DNA of 64,000 bases from Guyanagaster necrorhizus (lineage: Eukaryota > Basidiomycota > Agaricomycetes > Agaricales > Physalacriaceae), in the NCBI RefSeq assembly GCF_019112545.1, contig NW_025064880.1, forward strand, positions 1,529,091-1,593,090, read 5' to 3'. Under the pieces are notes generated by a model. The model had not been told where the DNA came from, made no database searches, and saw only the letters and a list, made by a program, of their open reading frames with translations. Shown piece by piece: positions 37,301 through 48,817 of this stretch (positions within the stretch are counted from its first letter, which is position 1; each line of letters begins with the position of its first letter). The position numbers and the translations under genes were made by a program.

Positions 37301-37910
37301 TTGAGTGTTGTATTTGTCATATATCAAGACCAGCATACTGGTAAACCCGTAGGTGCGTGCCCTGAAAGAGGTTGAGGTGATGACTTGCTCCGACAATACA
37401 GGGAAGCGCGTCGTGGCTCGTTTCAGAGCTCGGCCATGACGGTGTCTTTATCAGTCGAAGATACAGATACGTACTCTAGTGCAATTGGCGATTTTCGAGC
37501 TGGCGACGGAGCGGTCTGATAGAAAATCCGGGACTCATTTTAGTCTTGCCATTCTGGAACGGTCATCAATGAAGGGGAAAAAAATACTAGACAGAAACCA
37601 GAATAGACATGCAGTAATGCCCAAGACCGGTATAAAACCACACGGAGGGAGGATGTGTTTGAGTCCGTCGTATAGTAGAAGCCTTCTCCCACACGCCGAG
37701 ACCTCATTGTTGAAGTTCCACGTAGTGACACTGTTATTTACCTCACCAAATCATTTTCGTACAATTTTCATCCTAGGATGTGCTCGAGAAGCCGCGATCC
37801 GAGCTCTTTAGACTTTCACATTACAGTTTCCTAAGTAGAGAAAGTTGATCCGAACCGGACCGGATCGACCACAGCCACGTGCTCTGAATCCTTCTATCTT
37901 CAAATCCACT
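34389..37910. other. Gene-poor gap of about 3.5 kb
   Basis: No conserved domain, splice-consistent gene or repeat boundary was recognised on either strand. The longest frames (about 111 codons at 36289-36624 plus; about 135 codons at 35384-35791 minus) have no motif and no convincing upstream or downstream exons. It may be an old decayed locus, a non-coding RNA locus, or an intergenic spacer. Confidence 0.4.
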
Positions 37911-39328
37911 ATGTCTAGTGCTCGTTCTCGGAAACGGCGGCGCTCAGAAGCGTTTGCGAACCCAGTAAACATCGAAGTGGCACACACTAAGGACCTGGAG
38001 GATCCAGAAATCCAATCTGATGATGAGGAAAAGGTGCCAGATGACGAAACTGACGAGGCTCGACAAGTGCGCTTGGAGAAGGAGCAGGAAGTGTGGAAAT
38101 CTGTGAGGGAGGAACATTTTGAAGGTACGTGCTGTGAAATATTCTCTGTCGACTCGACCATAAATCACTCGTAGTCGTGGACCAGCTCGCGCTGACAGCA
38201 CAGCGGCAAATATCTCTGACCAAGGAACTTGATCAACAGTCTCATGGTTTGTATTCGTACACTCTTCAGTATGCGTGTTAAATTATTGCTCTAGACTATC
38301 AGAAGAAACTTCAGGACACCATCCGACTCTATATCGCCCATCGTCGCGCAGTGGCCGCACGTCAATTTCACCCCACCGTCGCCACAGAGTCCAACAGTAA
38401 TCCTTTTCCTGATGCTCACCCTACCTCTGAAGGCGCTTCTCAAACCTCTGTGGCAGAAGTGCCTATACCTAGTATGCATCTTCGCAACGAACTGGTTCCG
38501 CCTCAGACGCCAGCTACACCGTTTCTACCACAAGAACGTGTCAAAGAGCCCACAACCTCTCGGGAAATGCTAGGCCAAATTGCGTGGCTGATAGAGGAAT
38601 TGATTAAAGCTGGGGAGGAAAAGGTTAATCTAGCTGAAACCACCCACAGTGCCGTGCGTGGCTTTTCAACTTATGTTACACGTCTCCATTGACGTGTCCT
38701 CTACAGGTCAAACGGCATATCCGCCTCGTTGATCATGCCATCGCCGAACAAAGGGCTTCTATACAGAACGGAGCACAAGCATATCTGGAGAAAGTGACTA
38801 TGCCCGAGAAATGGTCTAGTCGACCACAGAATGTCATGAGCGACGACTCTGAGGATGAACTCCCTCTTCCACCAAATGCCGAGCCAGAAATTATAGCCCC
38901 ACCAGAACCCACCACCGCACGACGCGGAAAGAAAAAGCAAAGCACAGCACCTGCTGAGGAACAGTCAACCAGCTTGAAAATCACACTTCCTGCAGCTCCT
39001 ATAACGTATACGCCAGAATCTACAGATCCTGATGAGCCTAAATATTGTTACTGCGAACGTATTTCCTTTGGAGAGGTACGACTGGCCACCTTTGGTTGGG
39101 TTTCCGAAGTTCTGACATGGTCAAACATAGATGATAGCGTGCGACAATCCGCCTTGCAAAATTGAATGGGTACGTCGCTATCGCATCCTATCAAGTACCC
39201 CGATGACGCTCAATTGTTGCCAGTTCCACCTCAGTTGCACCGGTCTGACGGAGGTGCCTTCTCAGTCAAAGAAATGGTATTGCGATCATTGCAAAGCTAG
39301 CAGAAAAAGCGGGAAGCGCAAACGTTGA
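37911..39328 (+). CDS. ING-family PHD-finger protein
   Basis: The start at 37911 gives MSSARSRKRRRSEAFANPVN. An acidic and helical N-terminal part follows (EARQVRLEKEQEVWKSVREE, DQLALTAQRQISLTKELDQQ) after introns. The middle has an ING-like helical pair (TSREMLGQIAWLIEELIKAG, VKRHIRLVDHAIAEQRASIQ). The C-terminal PHD finger reads KYCYCERISFGEMIACDNPP, C, FHLSCTGL, KKWYCDHC, spread over small exons, then a basic end GKRKR, stop TGA 39326-39328. The YCYC start and ACDNPPC are the ING-type PHD, which reads H3K4me3. Fungal ING proteins sit in NuA4 (Yng2), NuA3 (Yng1) or Rpd3L (Pho23). Which complex applies here is not resolved. Confidence 0.82.
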
Positions 39329-39942
39329 ACCCCCATTACTCTGACGCTTTTTGCTTTTCTTTTTTTATTCCTCTTCTTCGCTTCAACTTCCCTTAGGCCT
39401 GTCATCTCGATGAGACAGTGAATATGCTACATCGGAAAGTAATCGAATGATTCGAATCACAGCCTACGGAATGCACTGAACAACGAGAGTCCTGTGATAT
39501 CGTAAGAGTAAAACCGATGAACTGGATAAATGAACTGATGATAAGTATAGGCATTTCTGGGTCAAGGTTTCTCTGGCGAATTGACGCCAACGTATACATA
39601 TGTTCAAGAATCGCTTGCCAAACGATTCCCATTTCGTTCTCACATATAAATATTTGTCTTGCGTATCTTGAGTGGTGGAACCCTTTGCAAGCACTCCAGA
39701 AGGCTTGATAATCTAGCAGATCGTCAATACGCCGTGATCACAAATAATGCCACTTACCACTAGGGCAAACAGGGCTGAGCATCTGGATGGTTTTATCGTT
39801 CAGAATGTCGTTCTCCACGCGTAAACCAGCATCCTGCATGGCCTGTGATAAAATAAGAGTAAATGCGACGACACGATAACTGACAAGATCAATCGCGCAC
39901 CCGTCGACGTTCAGTGCGTAATTCGGAGTACAACGATTCGTC
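39329..39942. other. Intergenic stretch before the repeat island
   Basis: About 600 bp of A/T-rich sequence with only short frames. No gene supported. Confidence 0.35.
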
Positions 39943-40620
39943 TTACACTTGCGTATCGGTTTTCGCTTTCTGGTCAGAGAGCTCTATTACTATTTCGGCA
40001 GGGTCCTCCACGAGACTGGTATCCTCTTCGAGAGGGTCATCGGCACAGAGGTCATCCTCAGATTCAAGCTCGTTGGCCTGATGTTCTTGTCGTAATGACT
40101 CAGGACGTTTAGCGGCCGCCTGTTTACTTGTTTTGAGTTGAGGCGACTTCTGATCCTGCTTGATTTCCATGATCATTGTCTGCTTGTCTTGATCTGCAAG
40201 TAAATATCGTTGTACAATATCGAGTATTGCGGATCGTGTTGCTGAAGCAGTAAGGCCCATGATCAGAACTCTGGGGAACCTCTCCTTGAGGGCACCCAAA
40301 GCATCGTACTATTTCTGTCAGAGAGCGACCTCACCAGGCGTAAGTAGCCGATACTTACATTTCCGAAAATCCTTGCCCCATCCCGGAAGACAGTGAGCTT
40401 CGTCGATGACAAATCGGGCAAGCTTCTGCGAGTCATTCAGAGTTGAAAGTATGACCGAAAGAGGCCTGTCCCTCTTCGATATTTCGGGAGTCACGTAGAC
40501 AAGGGCAGGTAATTTCCTGCCTTGTAAACGCCCTCGATAAGCTACCTCAGTCAGCTTTCGAGCGGAAATGGGAGGAAATGGTTGGACTAGGAAGAGCAAT
40601 TTCTGTCTCATTTCAGGGAG
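39943..40620 (-). pseudogene. RecQ-like DNA helicase fragment
   Basis: The minus strand encodes part of a RecQ-type helicase N-lobe: LVYVTPEI (motif Ib region), then FVIDEAHCLPGWGKDFR (motif II, DEAH followed by the RecQ-type W-G-x-D-F-R), and after a probable intron RFPRVLIMGLTASATRSAIL (motif III, TASAT). The Walker A GKS motif that should lie upstream is not found in the next 300 bases. The C-lobe, zinc and winged-helix parts are also missing; after TASAT the frame runs into an acidic stretch and stops. It lies at the edge of the transposon island and is best read as a truncated copy. A subtelomeric-type helicase relic is one possibility. Confidence 0.6.
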
Positions 40621-41121
40621 CTACGATGGGTCACGACTCGGGGCTGGGAAGAATGGAGTTACAACGGGCAGAAATACAGATAGACAGAGTGTTTCAGCAG
40701 TCGTCTTTCTTGAGCACATCTCATTTGTGATTGCATGTATTCGACATTCTAATGTTTGGCTACACAATGAGGCTGAGCCCCGAGATATCATAAAGGGAAC
40801 TCAGAGCCGTACCATAGCTGATGTAAGAGATACACATCTCCAGCTTGATGAGACCTACGGCCATACTCTCGCTTTAACTCTAGACTGTATTTCAGGAAAT
40901 TTGAAAGAGTCTCGAAGGATAACTGTAGGATGGATCTAAGCTGTACACAGCAAGTATGTGAATGATTAAAATATGCACAGAGTGGAGTTGAGAAAAGCCA
41001 CTTGTAGATGTATTTGCTTTTGTTCTCCTTGTAGGGCTGGATATTGAACTGCTTGAAGCTGCTCGGAGTGCACAGTCACAATCTGATGCATACAAGTTCC
41101 AGAGTGACTGCTGGTGCTGTT
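40621..41121. other. Spacer between helicase fragment and Copia relic
   Basis: No supported gene. The right part may belong to the U5 end of the Copia LTR, whose outer boundary is not fixed. Confidence 0.3.
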
Positions 41122-41319
41122 TGTTGTCAAAGGTGCAACATCTGGGTGGCTAAGTGTCAACATCTGGAGACTGTTGCAGGCAGGTTATTTTTGCGCAGTG
41201 AATAATGGCCAGGCTGAGTATGATGGTCAATTGCTTAAAGGCAGTTGACCATTGACTCAGAATAAAACTGTCTATGCTTATATAAGGTTGACATCAGGTA
41301 CTTGTGTCATCCCACAACA
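41122..41319 (-). repeat. Probable 3' LTR (or part) of the Copia relic
   Basis: On the minus strand the LTR begins TGTTGTGGGATGACACAAG at 41319, directly after a purine tract (aaggaggag), and carries a TATA-like ttatataag near 41283. The far end is tentatively placed at TGTTGTC (41122). No second copy lies in the window to confirm the boundary. Confidence 0.45.
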
Positions 41320-41341
41320 CTCCTCCTTGACACAATACTTC

Positions 41342-42440
41342 TCAGAGTTCAAGACCCAACAGCCTGATCATGTGAGTCATCTTCTCCTTCCTCAAGGCTT
41401 TTGTGAAGATGTCAGCAGGCATGTCTTCTGTGTGAAGATGTCCAATATATATGTGCTCTTGCTCAACCTCATCTCATAACCAGTAGAAGCAGAGGTCGAG
41501 ATGTTTGACATGACCATGATGGTCAGGATTGTGAGTGACAGAGAGAGCAGACTGGTTGTCAATCAGCAGTGGGGATGGTGACAGATGATAGAAACCAAAT
41601 TCTGTGAACAGATTTCACAGCCACAGAATTTCCTGTCCAGCAGAGATGACAACCACATATATTCAGCCTCTGTGGTCAATAAGGTTACTATAGATTGTAG
41701 CTGGCTCATCCAGCTGACTGCATGTGTGCCCATCTTAACAACATATCCTGAGGTTGAGCACCCATTGTCTGGATTTCCACTATGATCTGCATCTGTATAT
41801 GTTTTGAACAGCCTTGGGTTTGTAGCATCAGATGAATATGTCAATTTTAGGTCGATTGTCCCTCTTATGTATCTGAGGAGGTGTTTCAGGGCCTCCCAAT
41901 GCCTCAATCTAGAGTTTTTGCTAAACTGTGATAGGATGCTGACTGCAAAAGCTATGTCAGAATGAGTGGCAATGGCCAAATATGCTACAGAGCCAAGGAT
42001 CTGGAGATATGGGATGTGCTGCATGGTTTTCCATTTCTCTAGAGTAGCAGGGGACATCGAGCTGGATAGCTTAGTGTGTGGATCAAGAGGAGTACTGACA
42101 CTGTTACAGTCAGACATTCCAGTATGTTCTAGGATTTTTTGGATGTACTGTGGTTGAGAGAGTGTGAGTGTTCAGTTTAAATGGTCTCTGTGTATTTTGA
42201 CACTGAGGAGGAATGAAGTTGGATCTAAATCATAAAGTTTGAAGTGCTTCTTGAGGTCATTGACAACATGTTGTGCAGACTATGGACTTTGTGGCAATTA
42301 TTACATCATCAACAAATACAGAGATGATAATCTGAGCATCATCTCTCTTGTACACCCATATGCTGTGTTCACAGCATACTCTGTCAAAGCCTATCTTAGT
42401 CATAGTGCTGTGGAGCTTTTTGTGCTATTCATGTGTTACA
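41342..42440 (-). mobile_element. Truncated Ty1/Copia retrotransposon, RT-RNase H end
   Basis: The minus strand holds the 3' end of a Copia pol. Motifs in order: KKLHSTMTKIGFDRVC, SVFVDDVIIA (RT active site in F-V-D-D form), DLKKHF, SQPQYIQKILEHTGMSDCNS, VAYLAIATHSDIAFAVSILS, RHWEALKHLLRYIRGT (RNase H), TTEAEYM, and the typical C-terminus PADIFTKALRKEKMTHMIRL ending at TGA 41342-41344. In-frame stops and frameshifts interrupt it, for example TGA after RDHLN and TAG for Trp before HKKLH. The gag, protease, integrase and 5' LTR are missing. Confidence 0.8.
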
Positions 42441-42925
42441 ATTTTTCTATTTTCCTTTTGTATTAACCCTTATTTATACTTAGTCAGAGCATCTAGATCA
42501 GCACTTAAGACTGTGAGATTGGCTTAGTCATCATAACAAGCTCAGTTGGTCATTGTCTTTCAATGCAACAGCATTGCTTAGTGATACACAACAAGACTTT
42601 TGTAGACAGTAATAATACTCAAGGACAAAGAGCACAATGACCACAAAAGATATAATAAGTACAGTTGACTATCTCACAATGCATGATGTTGAAATGTATA
42701 ATTCTGACTTTGCATATGGATTGGGCTGGAATGCAGTTGAAGAGCAGGAAAATAGGCTAGAAATGCATATCACATAATGCATATAGTTCTAGTTAGGAAT
42801 ATGCATTGTCAGATTAAAAATTATAGTAAGCTGATATGATATTATACATATATTAAAACAATAAAGAACATAATTTGTTTGTATGGACTATGACAAATAT
42901 AAAAAAAATTATTATAAAGCGATGC
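42441..42925. other. A/T-rich spacer before element A
   Basis: Low-complexity A/T-rich sequence with no supported gene. Bases gatgc (42921-42925) directly abut the element A LTR and would be its left target-site copy. The matching copy lies beyond the window. Confidence 0.4.
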
Positions 42926-43417
42926 TGTTAGGAACGTGCCAATCGAGTGGGCTTGAGTGCACATGCAGAGTCCGGCAGAGTGCATGGGCATTGACGAAGC
43001 TATTGGCAATGTCACCCTTGAGTTGGAGTCTAAGGATCTGGATGGACAGAATGGAGTTCTGTCAGAGAAGTGAACAGGAGTATCCTTCGGAGCGGAATCT
43101 GACGGATGAGATAGGGAGGAGTGAGTACAAAGTGTAGATGGCTTATCCAAGTTGATAATCGAACTGAGTAGCTATGATGATGTACATGGCTTTATATACT
43201 AATAGTAGCTAATTCCGAGTCAGGTTCCATTGGGTTCCGGTGTCGGTATTCATTACCGAGTTCAGGGTCTAGATATTACAATGTGAAATACAGATGTGAA
43301 ATGATACTGATGAAATGAAATTAGTAGGTAATGGGAAGCAGTCAGAGTCCGGTGGGTAGTGTGATTGGATTCGCGGTTGGTTGAGGTGACATAGAGGCTG
43401 GTGGCATGCGCCTAACA
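42926..43417 (-). repeat. 3' LTR of element A
   Basis: This 492-bp repeat begins TGTTAGG and ends CCTAACA, perfect terminal inverted bases. It matches the copy that starts at 63727. A TATA box (TATATAAA on the minus strand, 43191-43198) lies upstream of the predicted RNA start near 43168. The flanking purine tract aagaggggga at 43418-43432 (minus strand) is the polypurine primer for plus-strand DNA. Confidence 0.92.
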
Positions 43418-43569
43418 GTATCCCCCTCTTAGTGTTCTTGCCCTCAAGAGCACAGATCCTGATGGCCGGTGAGGCCACATGGAAGATTGTTGGTGGCTGT
43501 AAGAGTTTTTTCAGCTTGTTCTGAAACCACCATCTTCGCCTATGTCGTCGCTCACACACTCCCAAGCCT

Positions 43570-44852
43570 TTGGTGAGGGGATCCACCCCTGATGGCCTTA
43601 AAGAGGCCAAGGAATTGTTTCATCTGGAATGGCGAACCGCAGAGGAAGAATATGTGGAGGCCATGGAGAGCCATTTAGAATGGCAAGGGGAGCAGGAGTG
43701 GGAGGAAAGGGTCCGGGCAGACCATATGGCCCAGGAGGTGCAGAAAAAGGAGCAGAAGGAGGAGTTGGAGAGAAAGAGAGAGGAGGTTCGGCAGGCCATA
43801 GAGAGGCAGGCTAAGAAGGCATTGAAAGAGGCGGCTCGGAGGGAAGCTGAGGAGAGGGAGGCCGCGGAGTCAGCGGCGAGGGCTGAGGCTGAGGAGGTAG
43901 AGCTGGAGGGGATGGTTGCAGAGGATGGGTTGCAAATGACCCCTGTGGAGGCCGTTGATTTTCAGCTGTATCAAGTGTTGGTGGAATGGTTTGGTCCTGG
44001 CCCTGGTCTTCACTTCAAGAAGGTGACTTGCCCTATGCCTCTGGAATCCAATGATGAATGGGACAAGGGGACTGAGGGGGATGATGAGTCCGAGGAATCC
44101 GAGGGGACTCTGGAGAGGAGGAAGAAGGTGCAGGAGGAGAAGAGAAGGGCAGCAAGTCTGGCGGAGAAAGGCTGTAAATGCAAGTTCAGGTCGAGGAGCG
44201 TAGTGGATGGCAGTGGGACAGAGGTGGTTGTTAGCCCCAAAAAGCGGGCAAAGTTGGAAGTGGCGGGACCGGCAGGAGGCGAGGAATTGTTGGATGGTGA
44301 AAGTAAGTGTCTTGGTTTTCTTTCATGGCTCAACTTGGCTTTTTTGTTTTTAGGGAGTTGTGTGCGCTGTTGTCAAGATGGTGTCCAGTGTTATGCACGC
44401 CTGGTAACCGAAGGTGCCAGTCGAGGGCAGACTTGCTCTTGCTGCAAGATCAAGAAAACCGCCTGTTCGTTCAACAAGGGGGTCACCATGAGCGAGATGA
44501 TCAGCAGTGTGGAGGTCTCCGCCGGTCTCCACCAACTTTCACAATTGATACACAAGTTGATGCGTCGCATGGATGAGTTGGCAGACGAGGTGGCAGATGT
44601 TCATGATACTGTGGCAGGTCTTCAAGATGACTACAGTTCCGATGATATGTCGTCTCCTTCGGAGCTGTTTTTGGAGTCCAAGGTGGAGGCCTGGAAGAAG
44701 GCCTGACTGATTTTCAAGGATGAGAGGGATCAGGAGGTGGAGGATCTTTGGGAGGCGATGTTAAAGGGGCTGGACAAGGATATAGAGGAGTTGAAGGAGC
44801 AGGGGGAGAGTTCGGGTTCTGGTGCAGGCCCATCGGGTTTCGCTTCTTTATA
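43570..44852 (+). CDS. Antisense accessory gene of element A: Zn(II)2Cys6-like, coiled-coil protein
   Basis: This gene reads plus while element A reads minus, and sits between pol and the 3' LTR. The frame is open from 43570, but the first ATG in frame is 43663, so the start is uncertain. Parts in order: a long charged coiled coil (43660-43930); an acidic middle; a basic signal PKKRAKLE near 44240; an intron 44303-44353 (gtaagt...ttttag); then CX2CX6C (SCVRCCQDGVQC), 14 residues, and a second CX2CX6C (CSCCKIKKTAC), the spacing of a binuclear zinc cluster; finally another coiled coil (HQLSQLIHKLMRRMDELADE). A TGA at 44706 stops the frame, yet 48 more codons continue in frame to TAA at 44852. 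Function is unknown; a DNA-binding or targeting factor is possible. Confidence 0.65.
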
Positions 44853-45033
44853 AATATTTTGTACAAAATGTATATAGAAAAGGGGGTCGGATGTTGGTGG
44901 TGGAAAAAAAAATGTAAATGCAAAAAAATTTTTTGACTTTGAAAGTGTAGGAAGGGTGATTGATCAGTGGTAATTAGTGGTTAGAATTGAAATGGTAAGG
45001 TGGGGCGATGGTGGTGTCCAGAGTAGCACTGTA

Positions 45034-48000
45034 TTAGGAATGGGATGTTTGAATAACTTTGGACAAGGGTCCTGGTTTGTCTGAGTATTGGTGGTGAAAT
45101 TCTTCAATAAATTCATCAGCGGAGAACTTGGAGGCCAATAACCAAGCAAATTCTTCGTTGGTACCTTCGTATCCTAGCCACTGGATGTTGTACAGCAGTG
45201 GGCAGCAGAACCGGCGGTCCAGTTTAGAGTCGAGGATTTGGGCTATTTTGAAATGTTCTTCTCCATCAACTTCGACTGAAGGCGGTGGTGGTTGGATTCG
45301 GTTAGGAATGGTGTTTTCTTCTATGGGTTCCAATTGTGACACATGGAAGATGGGGTGAATGGACCAGAGGTCTGATGGAAGCCTCAGGGTAAAGGAGTGG
45401 GTACCAGGTTGGGCTATGATTTCGAAAGGACCAAGGTATTTCTCTGAGAATTTTCTAGTTGGGCGGGTGGTTTTGATATGTTTGGAGCTGAGGTAGACCT
45501 TGTCTCCCACTGTGAATGGAGGTGCCAGAATCTGGTGCTTGTCTGCTTGGGTCTTGTAGCGAGACTAGGCTTCAAAAATTTCATCTTTTAGTAATTGATG
45601 GAGTTCATCAAGGTTGACTGCGAAATCTCAGGCCCAAGTGGAGGCGATATCCCTTTCAGGGTGAACGGTGATATTGGAGTGGTAACCCTTGTTAGTGAAG
45701 AATGGAGAAATTCTGGTGAATGCGTTAGGGGCATTATTGTAGGCGAATTCAGCAATGGGTAAGAGGGTGTCCCAGTTGTCCTGCTGGTAGGAGCAGTAGA
45801 TGTGGATGTATTGTTCCAGAGTTTGGTTTGCTCGTTCAGTTTGGCTGTCAGCCTCTGGATGATAACCAGAGGTAAGGTGGAGTTCCATGTCAAGGGCCAT
45901 GGCTAAGGCACGAGTAAATTGGGAGACGAATTCGGAGCCGCGGTCAGATGTGATGTGACTGGGTATCCCATGTTTGGAGAATACATGGATAAGGAAAAGT
46001 TGAGCGAGCTCCATGGAGTTGATGGTGTCATGAGTGGGAATGAAGATGGCTTGCTTGCTAGCTCAGTCTATGACTACTAAGATGATGGTGAATCCGTTGG
46101 AGTCCGGTAGTTATTCAATGAAGTCCATGGAAATGGAATCCCATGGCCGTTCGGGAACTGGCAGAGGTTTCAGTAACCCATAGGGGTGGTGTCTGGGTGC
46201 CTTGTTGCACCCACAAACTGTGCAGGACTTAACATAGTATCGGACATATTCATGCATCTTTGGCCAGGTGTAGTTCCACCAGACTAGTTCTAATGTCTGG
46301 TTTTGACCAAAGTGACCTGCCAAGATGTGGTCATGATTGTTCTGTAGTATACGGAGATGGAGATTGTCAGAGTCTGGGACGTAGATGCGGCCTTCAAAGT
46401 GAAGGATGTTGGATTCGTCAATGGACCATTGAGAGGGAGAGGATTCGGAAGTGGCTTTGGCCTGGTGGAGGCCGTCGGAGGACATAGCATCAGAGGATTG
46501 TGCTTGTCTGATATTGGTGTGGAGTTTGTCGATATCCATAATGGCACTAGCCCATAGGATGGGGCCTTCGAGATAGGTTGCTCGGAGTGATGCAGAGAGT
46601 TGTTCTTGGGTGAACATGGGTTGAAAATTGTGGGGGTTGATTTGGGCATATTGGCTATCCCCCTCTTTAGGGTAGACATCCCATCATCTAGTGAGTGCAT
46701 CCGGTTTCCCACCAAGTTTTCCAGGGCAGAACCGGATTACTAGGTTGAACTGGGATAGGTATTCGGACCAGTGGACCTGTTGGTGGGTTAGAATCTTAGT
46801 GGTGGCAAAGTATTCAAGGTTCTTGTGGTCTGTTACGACATTGATGGAGTCTATGGAGCCTTCAAGGTAGTGCCACCAATGTTTAAAAGCTTCGAAAATG
46901 GCCAGGAGCTCCTTGTCATGGGTGTCATAGTTGAGTTCAGCATTGTGGAGGCTCCGGGAGTGGAATGCAATCGGGTGAATTTCACCATCTTCGAGGTAGA
47001 TAGAGAGGATAGCTGCAATGGCGTAATCAGAGGTGTCGGTTTCCACCACTATCTTTCAATCAGGAACCCAGTGAGTAAGGATGGGAGCATATATAAAGGC
47101 TTATTTTAATTCATTGAAGGCAGCCAAGCATTTGTCGTCAAATTTCCATGGAGTTCCCTTGCAGGTGAGTCATGTAAGAGGGATGACGATGTTGCTATAT
47201 CCGTGTATGAAGCGATGGTAGAAGTTGGCAAAGCTAAGGAAGGATTGGATATCCTTGACTTTTCGTAGCACCAGCCAGTCGACAATCGCCTTGACTTTTT
47301 CTTCAGACATGTGAAGTCCTTCAGGTGATAGGATGTAGCCTAGGTACTCCACGGAGTCCCAGTTGAATTCGCATTTGGAACCTTTGCAGTAGAGTCCATT
47401 AGCTCTAAGCCTGCGTAGGACCTCACGAACATGTTTCTGGTGATCTTCTGGGTTGTCGGAATATATGAGGATGTCATCGAGGTAGACTACTACTGATATG
47501 TCGAGCATGTCTGAGAATATATCATTCACAAATTGTTGGAATGCCGCTGGAGCATTTGTGAGGCCAAAGGGCATGACGTGCCATTCGAAGGAACTGTAAC
47601 GAGTCCGGAAGGCTGTTTTCCATTCGTCCCCCTTAGCTATGTGAACGAGATGGTAGGCATGCCGAAGGTCGAGCTTGGTGTAGATGTGCGCGGAGCAGGC
47701 GGAGTCGAGGAGATCAGAAATGAGAGAGAGAGGGTAGCGATCTTTCTTGGAGATTTTGTTTAGGCCATGGTAGTTGATGCAAAGTTGGAGTTCACCGGTC
47801 TTTTTCTTGACGAATAGAACTGGAGCCCCATATGGAGAGCAGGACGGAGTAATGAACCCATTGTGCAGATTATCATCAATAAACTCTCATAGAGCTTTGA
47901 GTTCAGATTCTGAGAGAGAATAAATGGGTCCAAGTGGTGGGGATGTCCCTTCCTCAAGGTTGATTTTGAGGTCGTATGGTCTGTGTTCAGGTAGTTTTTT

Positions 48001-48817
48001 GGAGAGAGTATCACTGAAGACATCTGCAAAATTGTGGTACTCTACTGGCACTGATGAAAGATCTGCCGGTTCCACGGATGCGGCTTTGGCTCCAATATTA
48101 GGCAAAGAAGGCTGCAGTGTGAACTGCTGGACGCCTTCTTCTGTACTGGCTCAGATGAATGCGGCAGTGGATATGATGGAGATCTTTGGGTGTGCTTTCA
48201 TAGTAAAAGATTCTGAGAGAGAATAGGAGTAGATGGGTTCATATGGGAATGAAGTCTGCCGGCTACCCGATGTGGACTTGGAATGGAGTGAAGCCCCAGA
48301 AGTTGGACTGATAGAGTCTGATGGGCACAGAAGTCCTGAAATTGAGCTGGAAGGCTTGGAAAGGGGTGGACTGTTGTCCTGTGGGCACGGAAGTCCTGGA
48401 TTAGAGCTGGAAGGCTCGGAAAAAAATGGACTGTTGTCCTGTGGGCACGAAAGTCCCTGGGATGCAGTGGAGGCTGTGGAATTGGTTGGAGTGGGATCCT
48501 GGTAGCTTGAGCGGAAAATGATACTGTTCTCAGCCCAGTCAATCAGTGGATTGTAGCGGGAGAGCCAGTTGTATCCTAAGACAAGATTGCAAGACGAATC
48601 CAGAGGAGTGACATAGAAGTCGATGAGGAAGGTGTCTCCAGACGGGAAACAGATGGGGATGGTTGCGATTTGAGATATACGGCTCCCGATGGAGCCATCA
48701 AATAATCCAAGTTGCACACTAGGGATGGTTTTAATGGGGATTTCATTGGCAGCTACATACTTAGTGTCAACAAAGCAGTGGCTAGAGCCAGAATCAATAA
48801 GGGCAAGAAAACATAGG
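45034..48817 (-). pseudogene. pol region of element A (protease, RT, RNase H, integrase, chromodomain)
   Basis: Reading right to left: aspartic protease [12 protein letters not shown] and [19 protein letters not shown] with [33 protein letters not shown] and YLDD (47480 area); RNase H with ETDTSDYAIAAIL and VVTDHKNLEYF; integrase zinc finger H...H...CTVCGCNKAP, then catalytic core SMDFIE...SDRGSEFVSQF; GDKVYLSSKHI linker; chromodomain-like LYNIQWLGYEGTNEEFAW near 45150. In-frame stops occur (TAA, TGA, TAG) where CAA, CGA, TGG or CAG are expected. The order protease-RT-RNase H-integrase-chromodomain defines a Ty3/Gypsy chromovirus. Confidence 0.88.
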
